From: Marine Group I thaumarchaeote | GTDB taxonomy: Archaea; Thermoproteota; Nitrososphaeria; Nitrososphaerales; Nitrosopumilaceae | DNA length: 45,345 nt | Assembly (NCBI GenBank): GCA_013390905.1 | Contig: JACATG010000007.1 | Span: 20,971 to 66,315, forward strand | Direction of reading: 5' to 3' | In this document: positions 42,604 to 45,345 of the stretch, one piece after another | Numbering within the stretch: position 1 is the first letter of the stretch | How the letters are laid out: every line of letters begins with the position of its first letter | Position numbers and translations under genes: made by a program | The notes under the pieces: model-generated | Seen by the model: only the letters and a program-made list of their open reading frames with translations | What the model was told of the DNA's origin: nothing | The model's database searches: none

Positions 42604-44706
42604 GTGACTGTTGCTGAACTTTTGATGGGTAGTGTTATACTTCCAAGAGTTGAATCTCCAAAAGCAATATCACGTCTAACCGAGTTTGAATGGTTTCATA
42701 AAATAGAGATGGAAAATGAAACAGTTACTCCTGAAATTGATGATCTTCTTTTACGGGCTCAAAAAACACATCAATTTATTGAAGATGTGATTAAGGGATT
42801 GAATATTCCTTTGCGAGTTGGCATCATGGAGATTCTTTTCAAAGGTACTGTGATTAAAAAGAGAAATTATGATATTGATGAGATTGAAGATATGATTGCA
42901 GATCTGGAGAAAACCCCAGATAGTATTACCAAAGCAGCCAAAGTATTAGAAGAAAATTCAAAAATCAATCACTCTTTAGAAGAATTCAAATCATTAAAAG
43001 AAACATTACAAGTTGCCAACAAGCTAAAAGTTGATCTAAGTGGTTTTGGATCCATGAAGTATTTTTATACAAATCTATTTGTGATTAATTCCTCGGATTA
43101 TGGAGAGATTGAACGATCATTAGAAGGCATACCAATTTTCAAATATGATTTAGAGTCTAAGGAAAAATCAGCTATTATAATAATTTCTGATATTGATGAC
43201 TCTGATAAGATTCTTAGAGTTATGAGAGCCCTTAATTCTAATCCATTTAGCATACCAAAAGATTTTCCTCAAGTTCCAAGTGAAGCATATTCTTTAGCAG
43301 AAGCAAAGATAAAGGAATTAACAGGAAAACAAAAATCAATTTCAAAAGAATTAGCGTCTATTACAAAAAAAATTCGTCGTGAAATTCTAACAATGCATGA
43401 AAATGCATTCGTAGCAAAAGAAGTTCTTGAAACATTACGTAAACCAGGAGGTACTAAAAATTTTGCAGTCATTCAGGGATATATTCCCAAGAAAATGGAA
43501 AAAAAGTTCAAACAAGCAACAAGTCAATGGACAACAATAACTGAAGAGATCAGAGATGAAGAGATGCTTTCAGATTTTCCTGTTTTGTTGGACAACCCAA
43601 AATGGGTTAGAACATATGAAGTAATTACTAACAGTCAAGGAATTCCCAAGCGAGGAGAGTTTGATCCCACATGGATGATAGCACTCATGTGGCCTGTATT
43701 TTATGGATTAATGTTTGCAGATTTAGGCCATGGGTTATTGTTAATGTGTTTAGGACTCTTGTTCAAATTCAAAGGACAAGGAAATCTGTCAAGGTGGGGA
43801 ATGTTACTTGCAATGTCGGGAGGAGCAGGTGCGCTTGCAGGAATATTTCAGGGAGAGGCATTTGGTTTTCATATAGAACACCTAGCAGGTATGGAAGTAT
43901 TGTTACATGAAGGTGGACCACTTCATTCAATTTCGTGGTTGATAGGTGTTATCAGTGTAGCAGAATTAACATTTGATCAGGTAATCATGATTCTAAAAGT
44001 GTCATTGTTCTTAGGAGTTATTCATTTATCATGGGCTTTCCTTTTACGAATTCATAACTTTGCAAAAAAGAAAAATAAAGATGCATTGATCTTTGAAGCT
44101 ATTCCCAATTTGTTCATGTGGTTAGGAGTTTTTGGAGTGATGATGGGAGCAATAGGTTCTGGATATGATGTAATGAATATGTATTCAAGGATTCACACAG
44201 AAGCTGTCCCTTGGGTTTCGATACTTGTTGGAGAATGGGCAGTTGTATGGATAGTTGTTAGAGTTTCAATTATTATCATACTTGTATGTGTTGTAATGAT
44301 GATAATTGGCGGCATAAAACATAACAAAAAACATCCAGAGGATGGTGGAGATATGGTAAGTGTCATGATGGAGGTTTTGCTTGGAAAAACCATTGAATGT
44401 CTGGCGCACTCGATTAGTTATGCACGATTAGGAATCATGCTTCTAGTACATGCGGCTCTTTTGCTTACAGTTAATCAGGCCTTTGAAAACTTGGGAGGAA
44501 TTAGTAGTCCAATGGCTCTTGTGCTTATCATAGGAGGACAAATAGGAATCATGATGATTGAAGGTTTGATTGTTTACATACAGTCTCTAAGGCTTCACCT
44601 CTATGAGTTCTTTACAAAATGGTATGATGGTGGTTCACAACCATTCAAACAATTAGTTCCAGAAAGGGTTTACAATACGTATTCTTGGAAGAATAAGAAA
44701 AAATAG
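42604..44706 (+). CDS. atpI: A-type ATP synthase subunit I (a), membrane stator
   Basis: The 700-residue subunit has a cytoplasmic N-half (about 1-350) and eight or so membrane helices in the C-half, starting with PTWMIALMWPVFYGLMFADLG. The last part SISYARLGIMLLVHAALL contains the conserved Arg of the ion path, and RLHLYEFFTKWY closes the domain. It couples ion flow to the K ring. GTG 42604 is the likely start. Confidence 0.95.
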   Translation: MTVAELLMGSVILPRVESPKAISRLTEFEWFHKIEMENETVTPEIDDLLLRAQKTHQFIEDVIKGLNIPLRVGIMEILFKGTVIKKRNYDIDEIEDMIADLEKTPDSITKAAKVLEENSKINHSLEEFKSLKETLQVANKLKVDLSGFGSMKYFYTNLFVINSSDYGEIERSLEGIPIFKYDLESKEKSAIIIISDIDDSDKILRVMRALNSNPFSIPKDFPQVPSEAYSLAEAKIKELTGKQKSISKELASITKKIRREILTMHENAFVAKEVLETLRKPGGTKNFAVIQGYIPKKMEKKFKQATSQWTTITEEIRDEEMLSDFPVLLDNPKWVRTYEVITNSQGIPKRGEFDPTWMIALMWPVFYGLMFADLGHGLLLMCLGLLFKFKGQGNLSRWGMLLAMSGGAGALAGIFQGEAFGFHIEHLAGMEVLLHEGGPLHSISWLIGVISVAELTFDQVIMILKVSLFLGVIHLSWAFLLRIHNFAKKKNKDALIFEAIPNLFMWLGVFGVMMGAIGSGYDVMNMYSRIHTEAVPWVSILVGEWAVVWIVVRVSIIIILVCVVMMIIGGIKHNKKHPEDGGDMVSVMMEVLLGKTIECLAHSISYARLGIMLLVHAALLLTVNQAFENLGGISSPMALVLIIGGQIGIMMIEGLIVYIQSLRLHLYEFFTKWYDGGSQPFKQLVPERVYNTYSWKNKKK

Positions 44707-44726
44707 AAGTATGAGATAGAAAAGTA

Positions 44727-44813
44727 ATGTCAAAAGAATTCATAATCACTTTAATTCCTGCACTCGTTATGCTTGGATTTGCCATTTTTGGCGTTATGGT
44801 AGTTAGTTCATAG
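44727..44813 (+). CDS. 28-residue single-pass membrane microprotein
   Basis: An ATG frame 20 nt after atpI encodes MSKEFIITLIPALVMLGFAI plus eight more residues. It is a single hydrophobic helix with a short charged N-terminus. The codon composition is ordinary and the upstream GAGATAGAAAAG is purine-rich. It may be an accessory to the ATP synthase membrane part, but short length keeps coding status uncertain. Confidence 0.5.
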   Translation: MSKEFIITLIPALVMLGFAIFGVMVVSS

Positions 44814-45169
44814 TTTGTTGTAAACTTAGTTAACACTTTTGCAGTATTAGTTATGAAATCTATGCGTTACAACATAGCTAAATACCAGACTTCCGTTAAG
44901 TAACATGAAAGTATCATGAAATATGCAGTATCATATGAGGATATGAAAGAATATCGCTCGTTTTTAGTCATCACTCGCCTTGTTTTCCGTTCCCTCCAAC
45001 AAGCTGAGGAGGAAAGCGAAAAACAATGCTCGTTTGTGCAGACTGTCCAGTAGAAAAATAAGTAAAAAGGCACAAATCTGCTCTATTACGCATATACTGT
45101 ATACAAAATACTAGGTTAAACATACAGAAGTGAAATTATTTTGTAAAGCTTAAGATCTATTTTTTGTAA
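44814..45169. other. Gene-free region with a G+C-rich, possibly structured RNA segment
   Basis: The 356-nt region between convergent genes has no convincing gene. About 44955-45055 is near 48% G+C by hand count, visibly richer than its surroundings. It holds inverted repeats: CTTGTT/AACAAG, CCTCC/GGAGG and, further out, GCACAAA/TTTGTGC. A TATA-like AGTATATG on the minus strand near 45091-45098 could start a minus transcript. The orientation is not clear. The 68-residue minus frame across it looks like chance. Confidence 0.45.
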
Positions 45170-45345
45170 TTATTTTTCCACAGGTAAATCTAACTTATTT
45201 CCCCATTCTCCCCAAGAACCTAGATAAACACGGACATTCGTAAAACCAAGTTTCTTTAATGCAAAAAACGTGTTAGCAGCGCGATAGGCGCCTTGACAGT
45301 AAGTCACAATCTCAGTGTCTTTTGGGATTTGGTAAAGTTTGGATA
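45170..45345 (-). CDS. Rhodanese/thiosulfate sulfurtransferase, C-terminal end (5' truncated)
   Basis: The frame entering from the right edge encodes about 57 residues and stops at 45170-45172. It contains the active-site loop IVTYCQGAYRAAN with the nucleophilic Cys, then FALKKLGFTNVRVYLGSWGEW, the usual C-terminal rhodanese sequence. This half resembles the second domain of two-domain SseA-type enzymes. It transfers sulfur to cyanide or another acceptor. Confidence 0.88.
   Translation of the reverse strand, partial: SKLYQIPKDTEIVTYCQGAYRAANTFFALKKLGFTNVRVYLGSWGEWGNKLDLPVEK

Noticed and set aside
44645-44836. 63-residue minus-strand frame
   Set aside because: Antisense to the end of atpI and the membrane microprotein; no motif or start signal.
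44867-45073. 68-residue minus-strand frame
   Set aside because: Composition (Cys, Tyr and Trp scattered) and lack of a ribosome site look like chance, and it crosses the G+C-rich candidate RNA.
44940-45085. RNase P RNA, SRP RNA or C/D box sRNA
   Set aside because: A GAGGA-type motif and one C-box-like GTGATGA are present, but the other conserved elements and a D box are missing at proper spacing.
1-45345. Phage, insertion sequence or genomic island
   Set aside because: No integrase, transposase, terminal repeats or attachment duplication; composition is even and genes are mostly housekeeping.

Overview
The window looks like a chromosomal piece of a marine ammonia-oxidising archaeon (Thaumarchaeota/Nitrososphaerota, Nitrosopumilus-like). 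The signs are low G+C, archaeal information-processing genes (TFE, Trm56, Nep1, S19e, RNase P component 4, PDCD5 family), an A-type ATP synthase, TATA boxes placed about 25 nt before many start codons (leaderless mRNAs), frequent TTG/GTG starts, secreted blue copper proteins and C-terminal PEFG sorting tails. No phage, insertion sequence or CRISPR array was seen. The assignment rests on gene content only.

Layout. 1-2714 (+): end of a GTPase, tRNA methyltransferase Trm56, TFE and an aldehyde dehydrogenase. 2803-7380 (-): a small basic protein and a riboflavin block (ribE, then ribB-ribH-arfA-amidohydrolase-arfC). The amidohydrolase sits where a pathway deaminase would be expected. 7436-10081 (-): TPR protein, CitE-like lyase, zinc-type MDR reductase. 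10123-13200 (-): PDCD5-like protein, S19e, RNase P component 4, tRNA-Gly(UCC), Nep1 and a membrane-anchored TIM-barrel protein. 13247-18268 (-): class II ribonucleotide reductase and, upstream, a chimera of winged helix, ATP-cone and NrdD-like domain without a glycyl-radical motif. 18414-22769: small zinc ribbons, thiolase with its DUF35 partner, nitrilase, tautomerase, rhomboid protease.

22803-36082 is an envelope and metal region: large secreted proteins, two cupredoxins, a CFI-box-like domain present twice, a CopC-CopD-propeller fusion, a Znu-type ABC importer and a divergent NikR-like regulator whose metal site appears altered. 36132-37564 holds pyrB and pyrI in divergent orientation. 37588-44706 holds ATP synthase subunits K, D, B, A, E (-) and I (+), with an extra 43-residue peptide between D and K. 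The end of the window has a 28-residue membrane peptide, a G+C-rich gene-free patch that may be a structured RNA, and the C-terminus of a rhodanese.

Functionally, the aldehyde dehydrogenase, MDR reductase, CitE-like lyase and thiolase fit CoA-linked carbon metabolism, including the 3-hydroxypropionate/4-hydroxybutyrate cycle known from these archaea; exact roles are inferred. The copper and zinc genes fit the high copper demand of ammonia oxidisers. The most promising unknowns are the riboflavin-operon amidohydrolase, the NrdD-like chimera, the CFI/cupredoxin pair, the NikR-like/Znu module and the two microproteins.
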